Origin: Pontibacter diazotrophicus
GTDB taxonomy: Bacteria; Bacteroidota; Bacteroidia; Cytophagales; Hymenobacteraceae
DNA: 44,104 nucleotides
Direction: 5' to 3'
NCBI RefSeq assembly: GCF_003367245.1
Contig: NZ_QRGR01000042.1
Coordinates: 1 to 44,104 of the forward strand
Part shown: piece by piece, positions 16,553 through 24,435 of the stretch
How the letters are laid out: each line of letters starts with the position of its first letter
Position numbering within the stretch: position 1 is the first letter of the stretch
Notes under the pieces: model-generated
Seen by the model: the letters and a program-made list of their open reading frames with translations, nothing else
Database searches by the model: none
What the model was told of the DNA's origin: nothing
Translations under genes and position numbers: made by a program

Positions 16553-16969
16553 CTATTTAGACTTACCTATCAGCCATTCAACAGCCAGTGTCTTATTGAT
16601 GAAATTTTGCAACTCGAACGGGAGCGTCAGCGCCTTTTGGATATGCCTGATGTTGTTCTGCGCTGTTGTCTCCTCGGAAGCGCTTGCTGATTGAACTCGT
16701 GCCACTTTCTGCACCCGGGTCATCGTCATTCCCGCAGCAAGATAGGTGGCTATCTCCCGTCTCTGTTCATCGTCAACGGAGATGATGGTTCTGGTCGAAT
16801 CGAGCAGGAGCCGCTTTACGTCATAGTGCTTCATTGTGTCCAGCAGCGTGTCGATACTGCGCTTTATCTCGGAGAGTAGGTAATCATGCAAGTCAGGGTA
16901 CTCTACCTCCATGATATCGGTAGCCGGGTTGTAGTCTAACCGGATAATACTGTTGTCAAACAGGACCAT
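16553..16969 (-). CDS. STAS/SEC14-like hypothetical protein
   Basis: 138 residues from the ATG at 16969 (MVLFDNSIIRLDYN). The frame is open to a GTG at 17026, but the ATG aligns with the start of the related protein at 17152-17553 (MILYQTTYIEIHYS). The alternating strand-helix pattern (MEVEYPDLHDYLLSEIKRS, then YDVKRLLLDSTRTI) resembles the small STAS/SEC14-like proteins common in Hymenobacteraceae. The second half (KVARVQSASASEE) matches the KLAVVKEGSFY region of the paralogue. It is soluble. An anti-sigma-antagonist-like or scaffold role is only an analogy. The position 72 bases upstream of H-NOX 2 on the same strand suggests co-transcription. Confidence 0.6.
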   Translation of the reverse strand: MVLFDNSIIRLDYNPATDIMEVEYPDLHDYLLSEIKRSIDTLLDTMKHYDVKRLLLDSTRTIISVDDEQRREIATYLAAGMTMTRVQKVARVQSASASEETTAQNNIRHIQKALTLPFELQNFINKTLAVEWLIGKSK

Positions 16970-17151
16970 CTGTGTACGGAGTAAATCAGTTTTCAAATAT
17001 ATGTGGATTCTTTTCTTGGACTTCACAACATTTGGCAGGGCATTTTAGTGCTGCTGGTCTTTTATTTTGTTTGAGGCGCTATGGTGAAATATTTCTCGGG
17101 TGCCCCATTCAACCGTATAGGAGTGAGTGAAGCAGTATTAATAAAATCAGA

Positions 17152-17553
17152 ATGATTCTTTACCAGACAACATACATTGAAATTCATTACAGTGAAAAGG
17201 AGAAACTGCTGGAATCCTTCTTTTACGGCACAGCGACAGATATCCATTATAGAGAGTCACTTGTCGCTCTGATTGAAATCACCAAGGCTCATGATGTGAA
17301 ACGGTGGCTCTGCGATATCAGCCAAGCAGGAGCCTTCCGGATAGCAGACGAAGTGTGGGCAAGGAGAGAGTGGTACCCGGTGTTCTCTCCACTTGCTTCA
17401 AACTTGGAGAAACTGGCGGTAGTGAAGGAGGGAAGCTTCTATGGCGGGGGAGGCATGGATGGCATGTGGAAGAATGTCATTGATGGCAAATTGCCTGCCT
17501 CGTGTCAGGAGTTTGAAGACTATAGTGAGGCAAGGGCATGGGTGCTGGATTAA
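17152..17553 (+). CDS. STAS/SEC14-like hypothetical protein, paralogue of the one at 16553-16969
   Basis: 133 residues (MILYQTTYIEIHYSEKEKLL, AHDVKRWLCDISQAGAFRI, FSPLASNLEKLAVVKEGSFY, then FEDYSEARAWVL). It shares with 16553-16969 the xxYxxxxxxIxYS start, the DVKR-LLxD core and a VARVQ/LAVVKEG strand. The DVKRWLCD segment is where a STAS domain would carry its phosphorylatable loop, but no canonical DSSG is present. It diverges from the paralogue, with a 182-base gap. Its role is unknown; it closes the sensory island. Confidence 0.6.
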   Translation: MILYQTTYIEIHYSEKEKLLESFFYGTATDIHYRESLVALIEITKAHDVKRWLCDISQAGAFRIADEVWARREWYPVFSPLASNLEKLAVVKEGSFYGGGGMDGMWKNVIDGKLPASCQEFEDYSEARAWVLD

Positions 17554-18081
17554 TTTCCCGATGTCAGCCACGCTATTGCAGCGGTTATGCTAGTAAAGGT
17601 TATAGGTTAGTAAAATATTTTACACTTAAATTTTACACCTGCGGATAGATATTGAAGTGTAAATTGTGCTATACCGGGCATTAAAAAAGCCTCAGGGTTA
17701 TTCTAAGGCTTTTTAATATTATTATTCAAATGTGTCTAACACGGTGGTTTAGGAAAATTCTATTCTATATGTATAGCATGAGGTGGGTATCTAGGTAAGG
17801 GGAATTCTGCTGCTTTATAGGCTGTTCCCCCTCCCACATTCATTTAATCGCCTGGTTATTCTCTCTCCTCCTTTACATAACTTTCGTTATACGACCCTGA
17901 AAAAATTGCACTACTTCTTTTGTTTTCACAGTTTCCAAAGTGCCTTCTTGTTTTAGCCTACAAGCTTTTTTGTGTAAAGCAGGGGCTGATGTTTTGCGGT
18001 TGTGCGTATGAGAACTGCTCATGCTAGAAAAGATCATCCGAGGGTGTGAAAGACAAGTAGGCGGAAGTTTAACCGGCCGTT
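17554..18081. other. Intergenic region
   Basis: No gene is seen. TTTTACAC-type words are repeated at about 17618-17640. A terminator occurs at 17684-17714. From there to 18081 the sequence is moderately AT-rich with no frame of substance. Confidence 0.5.
17684..17714 (+). terminator. Rho-independent terminator
   Basis: AAAAAGCCT pairs with AGGCTTTTT (9 bp) around a 13-base loop, with T-rich and A-rich ends on both sides, so it can work for both strands. It serves the gene ending at 17553 and possibly the iron operon arriving from the right. Confidence 0.65.
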
Positions 18082-19206
18082 CTACGAGACAACCTTATTT
18101 CTTACGCTTCTAACATATTTGCCTTTTCGGGCTTTGCCACGCCAGATAATGATGCCTGTCACCCACAGCATACCTGGCATCAGCCCGAGCAAAAACCACA
18201 GCCCTCTTGTAAGATATCCACCTACTTCTCCAAAGTGAAGAGGGATGAACCAATTCCTCGTTACCCTGTGCCCGAGTGGTGCAGCAGTAGGATCGTATTC
18301 ATACAGCACATCGGCTGTGTACTGGTCCAGGTAAACGGTAGGTCGATATTGCGCACCAGCACTGATAGCAGCTTGGTAGGTGTAAGAGAGATACACATAG
18401 CCCACGCTGTCTTTCGGCAGAATGAGGTATCGCTTGTAGTAGTCGCCGTACTTGCTGTCCATTAGGTCCAGGGCCTGGTAGATCGTCATAGAAGGCACAT
18501 CAGAGCGGTATACAGACTTCAGTTGCTTTGGGTCCGGCATAGGCTCCGCGGTGCGGGTGATGGTGTTGACCGTTTCCTGTGTTTGATTCGGGAAAGCAAA
18601 ATAGACCCCTGTGATCGCCACGATAGCAAGCGGAATACTAAAGTAGAAGCCAAATACATTGTGCAGGTCGTAGGTCCTGCGCTTAAAGGAGACATCGGGC
18701 TTTAGGCGAAGGCCGTCCTTCAGGCGGCGCTTTTTGCGAGGCCACCACAGCATTACGCCAGAGGAGACCAGCACGAAGGCTAGCAATAAGGCACAGGTAC
18801 CTGTAATAACAGAGCCTTTCTCCCCTACTGTCAGTGTCCGGTGTACTTCCAGTACCTCGTCCAGCAGGCCCCTGCGCAGCTCCATCTCCCCCAGATAGCT
18901 TCCGGTACCGGCATCGTAAAACAGCCACTCCTTTTTCCTTTTTACCTTCAGGATGTAGTTTTCCAGCTCCCGCAAAGGGAAATTAATAGTCACCACCTCA
19001 CTTCCGAACTGCTCTTCGGCCTGGTGCAGTACCTCCCGTACCTCCACAGCCTTTGCAGCAGGCGTTGCTTTGTACAAGTGTGGGTACAGCACCACCGTCA
19101 ACTCTGGCTGGAACACATACACAGAGCCTGTAATGCCGACCACCGACAGCACGGCCCCGGCTACTAAGCCGACCCAGAGGTGTACCTGAAGGATAAATTT
19201 GCGCAT
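18082..19206 (-). CDS. PepSY-domain membrane protein of iron-uptake type
   Basis: 374 residues with four membrane spans. The spans are at about 8-32 (WVGLVAGAVLSVVGITGSVY), 125-147 (CALLLAFVLVSSGVMLWW), 178-202 (FYFSIPLAIVAITGVYFAF) and 335-358 (LWFLLGLMPGMLWVTGIIIW). Between them lie periplasmic PepSY-like loops. Family signatures: HLWVGL near the start, MLWWPRKKRR after span 2, DLHNVFGFY before span 3. PiuB-like proteins of this kind help siderophore or heme iron release, possibly by reduction at the inner membrane; the mechanism is not established. It lies 86 bases downstream of the TonB receptor gene on the same strand with a hairpin between, so expression may be reduced compared with the receptor. 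Confidence 0.85.
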   Translation of the reverse strand: MRKFILQVHLWVGLVAGAVLSVVGITGSVYVFQPELTVVLYPHLYKATPAAKAVEVREVLHQAEEQFGSEVVTINFPLRELENYILKVKRKKEWLFYDAGTGSYLGEMELRRGLLDEVLEVHRTLTVGEKGSVITGTCALLLAFVLVSSGVMLWWPRKKRRLKDGLRLKPDVSFKRRTYDLHNVFGFYFSIPLAIVAITGVYFAFPNQTQETVNTITRTAEPMPDPKQLKSVYRSDVPSMTIYQALDLMDSKYGDYYKRYLILPKDSVGYVYLSYTYQAAISAGAQYRPTVYLDQYTADVLYEYDPTAAPLGHRVTRNWFIPLHFGEVGGYLTRGLWFLLGLMPGMLWVTGIIIWRGKARKGKYVRSVRNKVVS

Positions 19207-19225
19207 GACTTCTAAATCAAAAATG

Positions 19226-19262
19226 CCAGCGGCGCAGATGCCGAAAGGAGCTGCGCCGCTGG
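19226..19262 (-). terminator. Intercistronic hairpin (attenuator or terminator)
   Basis: The arms are CCAGCGGCGCAG (19226-19237) and CTGCGCCGCTGG (19251-19262), a perfect 12-bp GC-rich stem with a 13-base loop. On the minus strand it is followed by CATTTTTGATT, partly T-rich. It sits between the TonB receptor and the PepSY gene, so partial termination would favour the receptor. Confidence 0.65.
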
Positions 19263-19292
19263 TAATAAATATGATATGTTGTTACCCTATTT

Positions 19293-21608
19293 CTAGAACT
19301 TCACGCCCACAGTACCTTGCACATGAAGCGGCGCTCCCGGCATGATGGCAGTGGCTGACTGAGAACCCTCATAGTATCTGATGTTGGTTAAATTTCGAAC
19401 GTTCACAGCCGCATGCAGGCGCTTGTTACCATAGAAAACGGTGGCATCGTAGCGCGTGTAGCCTGGCAGTCTGAAGCTGTCTTTTGCATCGCCGGGGCGA
19501 TCTCCGAAGCTGGAGAAACCGCCACCAAAGCCAAATCCTTTCAGCATGCCGCTCTGCAGCTCATAAGTCGTCCAGAGGCTGCTGCTGTGCTTGCTTACTC
19601 CTCTGAAAGCGGTTCCGATCATGCTTTCATCCGTATCCTTGGTCACGCGTGCATCGGTGTAGCTGTACGTGGCGATCACGTTCAGGCCCGGCAGTACTTC
19701 ACCTGTAATATCGGTCTCCACACCTTCGCTCTGCACTTCACCAACCTGTATGTTAAAGTTCACATCTTCCGGATTCGTTACCGGCACGTTGCTGCGCGTA
19801 ATGTTGAAGTAAGCTGCCTTGAAGTTTACTTTGTCGTTCAGCAGGCCGATCTTAGCACCACCTTCCAACAGGTCAGAAACAACAGGCTCAAACACATCGC
19901 CGTCTTTTGTCTGGCCCGTTTCCGGCTGAAATCCTCTGGACCAGTTACCGTACACCGATACAGGACCAAACATTTCGTACAGTACCCCTACCCGCGGGTT
20001 CAGCGCTGTATTACGCTGCGTCGTGGTCGTGTTATCTCTTGCGTTGATATTTTCCTGCTCCCAGATATCATAACGTGCGCCCAGTAATACTTTCAGGCGC
20101 TGATTTATGGAGATAAAGTCCTGCACATAAAAACCTAACAGGTCTGTATTGTCGCGGTAAGCGTTTCCCAGTTTCAGCTTATCAAAAGGCTTTGGCTTAG
20201 AGCTGTACTGCGGGTTGTAAATATCCAGTGTGTCGTAGGCGGCACGTTTGAACCAGATATCGAACATCGACTTGGCGGCTTCAACCCCTACCACGGCTTT
20301 GTGCTCGAAAGAGCGGCCCGTATTGAACGTGGCGTACAATTCGTTCTGCGTGGCAAAGTTGCGCTCGAAGTTGTACTGGTCCTGCAGGCGGCGTCTGATC
20401 TTAGAGTTCGACCCTTTCACCACGCTAAGCTGCTCCACAACGGTTCTCTGCTCAGAAGAGTAGTTGAAGTTAGACGCATGGCGCAGGCTGAAGATGTTGT
20501 TGAAGCGGTGCTGCAGGTTGTACTGCGCCAGGCGGTTCTGGTGAATGCCTACGTTGTCGGGCTCACCCAATGAACGGCTGGCAGGCACATCGGCTACCAC
20601 ACCCCCTACAGAAAATATACCGCGGTCAGAGGCCTGATCATGGTTCAGGAATTCAGCTTCTACGGTAAGTGATGTTTTGTCAGAGAAATCATAGGTTAGG
20701 GCCGGGGCAACAAAAATGCGCTCCGTGCTTACGAAATCACGGTAGGTGTCGCCTTTCTCGTACACCGCGTTCAGCCTGTACTTGAATGTCTTGCTTTCGT
20801 TAAAAGCACCGCCCAGGTCAACCGCAGGGCGTACCTGCCCAAAGCTGTTCGCTGTTACCTGCACATCCTGGAACGTGTAGGCGGTTGGCTTCTTTGTGGT
20901 GATGTTGATCATGCCGCCCGGGTCGCTCACGCCATACAGCACAGAGGCAGGGCCTTTCATCACTTCGATCTGCTGGATGTTAGCCGTTTCGCGATAAGTA
21001 CGCACGCTGTTCCGGAAGCCGTTTTTAAAAATACTCTCGGTGTTGGTTCTGAAACCACGGATCTGGAAAATATCCGTACGGCCACCAAAGCCTGTTTCCA
21101 TGGTCACGCCACTCACGTTGCGCATGGCATCCTCCAATCTGATAACCTGCATCTGGTCCAGGGCACGGCGCGAAATGATCTGCACCGACTGCGGCACAGA
21201 CTTGATAGGCGCCTCCATTTTAGTGGCCGTAGAGCCGATCGGCTGAATAAACTCGCCACTGCGGTTGGCAGATACCTCCACCTCGTTCAAGGAAGTAGCG
21301 GAGGAAGGCAAAAGCAGGTACACTGTGGTAGTAGTACCTGCTGCCACGGCTACTTCACGCTTCACGGTCGTGTAGCCCAGGCTGTTCGCCACGAGTGTGT
21401 AGTTAGCAGGCGGAACCATCCTAATGGCAAATTTGCCCTCTTCGTCGGTGGTCGTGCCCAGGCTGGTTCCTTCCAGCGACACGCTGATGCCGGTAAGCGG
21501 CTCATTCCGTTCAGAGACAATGCGGCCTTCAATACGGCCAAAGCCTTGTCCAAAGGTCATGTGTGCTGTCACCATAACAGCAAAAAGAATAGTAAAAATA
21601 CGGTACAT
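19293..21608 (-). CDS. TonB-dependent siderophore receptor
   Basis: 771 residues. A signal peptide of about 20 residues (ending MTFGQ) is followed by a carboxypeptidase-regulatory-like domain (22-108: GRIEGRIVSERNEPLTG ... YLLLP), the linker LNEVEVSA, and a plug domain (about 125-235) with IQIRGF-type FQIRGFRTN and the gate motif VEVMKGPASVLYGVSDPGGM. The rest is the beta-barrel, ending in VGVKF with a C-terminal Phe. The plug motif VLYG.S.PGG is that of FhuE/FecA-like siderophore receptors. It imports a ferric siderophore across the outer membrane with TonB-ExbBD energy; the substrate is not predictable. Two palindromes upstream (21623-21639, 21677-21705) suggest iron control. Partner: the PepSY protein downstream. 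Confidence 0.93.
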   Translation of the reverse strand: MYRIFTILFAVMVTAHMTFGQGFGRIEGRIVSERNEPLTGISVSLEGTSLGTTTDEEGKFAIRMVPPANYTLVANSLGYTTVKREVAVAAGTTTTVYLLLPSSATSLNEVEVSANRSGEFIQPIGSTATKMEAPIKSVPQSVQIISRRALDQMQVIRLEDAMRNVSGVTMETGFGGRTDIFQIRGFRTNTESIFKNGFRNSVRTYRETANIQQIEVMKGPASVLYGVSDPGGMINITTKKPTAYTFQDVQVTANSFGQVRPAVDLGGAFNESKTFKYRLNAVYEKGDTYRDFVSTERIFVAPALTYDFSDKTSLTVEAEFLNHDQASDRGIFSVGGVVADVPASRSLGEPDNVGIHQNRLAQYNLQHRFNNIFSLRHASNFNYSSEQRTVVEQLSVVKGSNSKIRRRLQDQYNFERNFATQNELYATFNTGRSFEHKAVVGVEAAKSMFDIWFKRAAYDTLDIYNPQYSSKPKPFDKLKLGNAYRDNTDLLGFYVQDFISINQRLKVLLGARYDIWEQENINARDNTTTTQRNTALNPRVGVLYEMFGPVSVYGNWSRGFQPETGQTKDGDVFEPVVSDLLEGGAKIGLLNDKVNFKAAYFNITRSNVPVTNPEDVNFNIQVGEVQSEGVETDITGEVLPGLNVIATYSYTDARVTKDTDESMIGTAFRGVSKHSSSLWTTYELQSGMLKGFGFGGGFSSFGDRPGDAKDSFRLPGYTRYDATVFYGNKRLHAAVNVRNLTNIRYYEGSQSATAIMPGAPLHVQGTVGVKF

Positions 21609-21622
21609 AGGCTTTAAGTTTA

Positions 21623-21639
21623 TTTAGAAACATTCTAAA
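21623..21639. promoter_or_regulatory. Palindromic operator 1 upstream of the TonB receptor
   Basis: TTTAGAA-ACA-TTCTAAA, a perfect 7-3-7 palindrome centred 23 bases before the receptor ATG (21608). The same TTTAGAA half-site is present in operator 2. Confidence 0.7.
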
Positions 21640-21676
21640 GAGCGACAAACTTAGGAAGGGATGCCCAGAAGTGAAA

Positions 21677-21705
21677 GAACTATTTAGAAAAATTCTAAAT
21701 AGTTC
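21677..21705. promoter_or_regulatory. Palindromic operator 2 upstream of the TonB receptor
   Basis: The left arm GAACTATTTAGAA (21677-21689) and its exact complement (21693-21705) are separated by AAA, a perfect 13-3-13 palindrome. It contains the same 7-3-7 core as operator 1, 54 bases away. A dimeric iron-responsive repressor of the Fur or DtxR type is the natural guess. The core resembles neither E. coli Fur boxes nor IdeR boxes exactly. Confidence 0.75.
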
Positions 21706-21943
21706 AATTTAAAAGTCTTTGACATTACAAGAGTTATAACCACTTCCTTTTGTTGAAATTCAGTGTACTTAGAGGGGTTGAACTTCTTTAAAGGCAAGTG
21801 AAGGAACAGATAGAGGAAATAATGGGACACAGGTAAAGACGAAAGTACCTGCGAGCACCCGAAACATGCTAAGCTTCTTAAAATTTGATGCAATGCTGTT
21901 TTCTGTCTAGTGGTCTTGACACCGCATTAGGCGATGCCCCTCT

Positions 21944-22011
21944 GAAAATACCAAAACTTCTACCCCGGATTCCGGGCTGTAGGTGCGGTTTCTCCCATAA
22001 CAGATCCTATG
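21944..22011 (-). repeat. Dispersed ~65-bp element, copy C
   Basis: On the minus strand the order CATA, TCTGTTATGGG, GAAACC, CTACAGCC, GGAAT, AAGTTTTGGT is the same as in copy B at 35905-35970, with the same spacing. Confidence 0.65.
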
Positions 22012-22084
22012 TTTGCCATTGTATATTAACTTGAATATAAAGAGCAGAAAGGAAGGAGTAAGATTAAATAACAAATATGGCCAT

Positions 22085-22150
22085 CATAGCCCGTATAACA
22101 TGATAAGTACAGTCTCCAGGGCCTCCCGGAGGGGGCTTTTGGTACTTTCA
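22085..22150 (+). repeat. Dispersed ~65-bp element, degenerate copy D
   Basis: Starts CATAG and ends GCTTTTGGTACTTTC, as in copy A (GGTTTTGGTACTTTC), but the middle is divergent; TACAG and a CTCC-GGAG stem remain. The match is weaker than among A, B and C. Confidence 0.35.
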
Positions 22151-22479
22151 CAGAAGGATGGATTGATGTTATACATCACCTGTAGCGTGTTTAGTGCGGG
22201 TGAAACTGTAACGAATCTCTTGGACCTTCACACCTAATATAAAAGACTGGAATATCAAATTAATCTGCCGGCAAGGCTTCGCTTTGGCAGCGCCAACCTC
22301 GAACAGCAAGCCCGAAACTAAGTTATTATAGCATTTTACAAACGCGCGTTCGAAAAGAGTTACTGCCTGCCACATGTCTGGCGGGAAAGGCAGCTCCTCC
22401 CCTGGAGCTGGAATTCTATTTTCTCCTGCGCTCTAGTTTCAGTGGTACATGGCTTTTATTAGAAAAGGGGAAAGAAATA

Positions 22480-22608
22480 ATGAAATTAATTAACCTCATT
22501 ACCTACATTATCCTAATCAGAAGCGTGATTATTAACGCTTTCTGTTATGGCCTTATATTCAGCATAGCCCTCTGGCCCCATCAGCTCGTACCCTATCACG
22601 CTCGTTGA
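22480..22608 (+). CDS. Possible small hydrophobic peptide (MKLINLIT family)
   Basis: 42 codons from an ATG preceded by GGGGAAAG: MKLINLITYIILIRS, then a hydrophobic stretch (NAFCYGLIFSIALW), ending HAR. The first ten codons match the ATG frame at 24203 (MKLINLITFM). Three of the five differences in the 33-base repeat are synonymous third positions, which hints at coding. It overlaps the minus-strand remnant at 22513-22654, so at most one of the two is real. Confidence 0.3.
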   Translation: MKLINLITYIILIRSVIINAFCYGLIFSIALWPHQLVPYHAR

Positions 22609-22654
22609 AGTACTGCTCAAGGCCTTCGATGATGCCGATTACAAAGCCCGACAT
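22513..22654 (-). pseudogene. Frameshifted small ORF
   Basis: The ATG at 22654 begins MSGFVIGIIEGLEQYFNERD. After a run of three G the frame shifts; the next frame gives YELMGPEGYAEYKAITESVN and ends HASD at 22513. Removing one G (near 22593) joins them into a 46-residue acidic protein. Not recognised. It may be a decayed gene or a sequencing error. Confidence 0.35.
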
Positions 22655-22677
22655 CCTGCTATGCTTCTTATAATCCT

Positions 22678-22726
22678 GTTTACTTTTAAGCTCAAAAGTA
22701 AACTAACGATATTTATAGTTTACTTT
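22678..22726. promoter_or_regulatory. Operator array upstream of the Fic gene
   Basis: Three copies of one word in alternating orientation: GTTTACTTTT (22678-22687), AAAAGTAAAC (22694-22703), and GTTTACTTT (22718-22726). The first two form a 10-6-10 inverted repeat; the second and third form an 11-10-11 pair (AAAGTAAACTA and TAGTTTACTTT). The array ends 20 bases before the Fic ATG at 22746 and overlaps a TAnnTTTA-type promoter element, so a dimeric repressor could occlude transcription. Confidence 0.65.
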
Positions 22727-22745
22727 CGCAAAGAAAAAAGCAATC

Positions 22746-23887
22746 ATGGCGATACAGCTTGAGAAATACAAGGCAGGCCATTGGCAGCCAGGAACGGGGT
22801 ATAAATCTTTTTGCCCGTAAAAGTGAACGACCAGTGGCAATGGGCGGATGCTCAGCTCAACACATTGCTGGAAAGGGCTTCCATCCGGCTAGGAGAGCTT
22901 AACTCTTATGCCAGACTAGTGCCTAACATCGATTTATTCATATCGCTCCACGTCACAAAAGAAGCCGTTGTCTCAAGCAGAATAGAGGGCACGCAGACCA
23001 ACATTGCCGAAGCAATGCTACCGGAAGAGGAGATCAGACCTGAAAGAAGAAATGGCTGGAAGGAGGTAAACAACTATACCCATGCCCTGAACGACGCCAT
23101 CAAAAGCCTGAGCAAGCTGCCGCTGTCTTCCCGTTTGCTCAGGCAGGCGCACCAAAAGTTGATGACGGGTGTAAGAGGAGACCACAAGTTGCCTGGCGCG
23201 TTTCGCTGCAGCCAAAACTGGATTGGCGGCAGCGGGCCGGCAGATGCCATCTTCGTTCCGCCGGCACATGTTCATGTGGACGAACTGATGAGTGATTTGG
23301 AGAACTTCCTGCATAATGACCAGATCAGCGTTCCGGCACTCGTGCGGATAGGTATAGCGCACTATCAGTTTGAAACCATACACCCCTTCCTGGATGGTAA
23401 CGGCCGTATTGGCCGGCTGCTTATCACGCTGTTTCTGGTGGACCAGGACATCCTGCATCAGCCGCTTTTGTATCTGTCCTCCTATTTCGAGAAAAACAAG
23501 TCCCATTATTACGACAACCTGACACGGGTCCGGGAAAAGAACGACATGCTCCACTGGCTGAAGTACTTTCTCATCGGCGTGGAGAAGACAGCCCAGGAGG
23601 CGGTAGATACGCTCTCAAAGGTTATCACGCTAAAGCAGGACCTGGAGAACAGCATACACCGGGAATGGGGAAGGCGCACGCAGTCGGCCTTGAAACTGCT
23701 CCTCCAGTTGTTTGAGCATCCGGTCGTGACGGTGAAAGATGCCCAGACCATCTGCCAGCTCAGTAAGAAAGCAGCAGGAGAATTGATTGAAAGCTTTGAG
23801 AAGGCAGGAATACTGGTAGAGCAGACCGGTCAGAGCCGCAACCGCATCTACCTCTTCGCCCCATACCTGGAGCTTTTCAAGAGTTGA
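22746..23887 (+). pseudogene. Fic-family AMP-transferase, frameshifted near its start
   Basis: From the ATG at 22746 the frame reads MAIQLEKYKAGHWQPGTGYK and runs into a stop at 22818. The main frame opens at 22811 and runs 358 residues to 23887. Adding one T in the run at 22808-22812 joins them (GYKSFLPVKVNDQW), matching the usual Fic N-terminus. Downstream: the inhibitory motif (S/T)xxxE(G/N) in VVSSRIEGTQT, making it class II (self-inhibited), and the catalytic HPFLDGNGRIGR (HxFx(D/E)GNGRxxR) at about residue 194 of the main frame. A C-terminal winged-helix segment follows (VTVKDAQTICQLSKKAAGELIE). It would AMPylate protein hydroxyl groups. It could be translated from the TTG at 22811, losing about 22 residues. 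Confidence 0.8.
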
Positions 23888-23929
23888 TGCCATCACCAGT
23901 CTGAAGCCTGTCCACACCGGAGGGGCTCT

Positions 23930-24184
23930 TCATTTCTTCCCCATCAGCTCCTGAAGGCTGACCGTCTCCAGGTAAGGCTCCAGGCAGGCTTTGCTTTTAA
24001 AGCCGCGCACGTTCTTCACCTGGTTATCTTCCGGAGAGTACCATACCTCGGCAAAGAACTCGCCCATGTGGTAGAGCACCACGCTGTATCCCCCATCGTG
24101 CCGCACGGAAAGGTAGTTGCCGTTCTGCCAGACTAGCTCTGCTCTGCGGCTCAGGTCACAGTAGTTGAATTGGTAGAGGTTCAT
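23930..24184 (-). CDS. Small conserved protein of accessory type
   Basis: 84 residues (MNLYQFNYCDLSRRAELVWQ ... YSVVLYHMGEFFAEVWY ... FKSKACLEPYLETVSLQEL). This resembles small cytoplasmic proteins common on Bacteroidota plasmids and mobile regions, with the YHMGEFFAEVWY core. No known domain and no membrane segment. The start is a clear ATG with a purine-rich leader. It converges with the Fic gene, with a 42-base gap. A 33-base repeat shared with 22476-22508 lies just upstream (24199-24231). The function is unknown. Confidence 0.75.
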   Translation of the reverse strand: MNLYQFNYCDLSRRAELVWQNGNYLSVRHDGGYSVVLYHMGEFFAEVWYSPEDNQVKNVRGFKSKACLEPYLETVSLQELMGKK

Positions 24185-24198
24185 AACCTGGATTCTTA

Positions 24199-24262
24199 CA
24201 TAATGAAGTTAATCAACCTAATTACCTTCATGACGCATTTATGCGTCAGTAGTCTTGAATAA
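24199..24262 (+). repeat. 33-base imperfect repeat (also at 22476-22508) and small palindrome
   Basis: 24199-24231 matches 22476-22508 at 28 of 33 positions (core TAATGAA.TTAAT.AACCT). On + both begin MKLINLIT; on - this copy is just upstream of the gene starting at 24184. It is followed at 24231-24248 by a perfect TGACGCA/TGCGTCA hairpin. It is either a shared operator or the 5' ends of two small coding sequences. Confidence 0.5.
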
Positions 24263-24435
24263 ACCTCTGCTCATACTCCCGCCGCAGCTTCTCCCGCTCC
24301 CACTGCCAGCTGGCGGGCCTGGTGAACAGCATGACAAGTCCGGCTTTTATGAAGAAGAGGAACTTGCTCATACTGCCCCCTGTTTCTCACTCTTCCGTTT
24401 GGCGGCTGCTGTCTTCTTGTAGTCACCGGGCCGCT

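Larger units (their letters stand above)
21709..22479. other. Non-coding, degenerate region
   Basis: No convincing gene on either strand. It holds copies C and D of the dispersed ~65-bp element (21944-22011 on -, 22085-22150 on +), facing away from each other. A GC-rich block at about 22260-22420 gives a weak, stop-interrupted frame on +. Confidence 0.5.

Noticed and set aside
21684..21893. 69-codon frame on the minus strand upstream of the TonB receptor
   Set aside because: It overlaps the palindromic operator and is AT-rich with no domain pattern.
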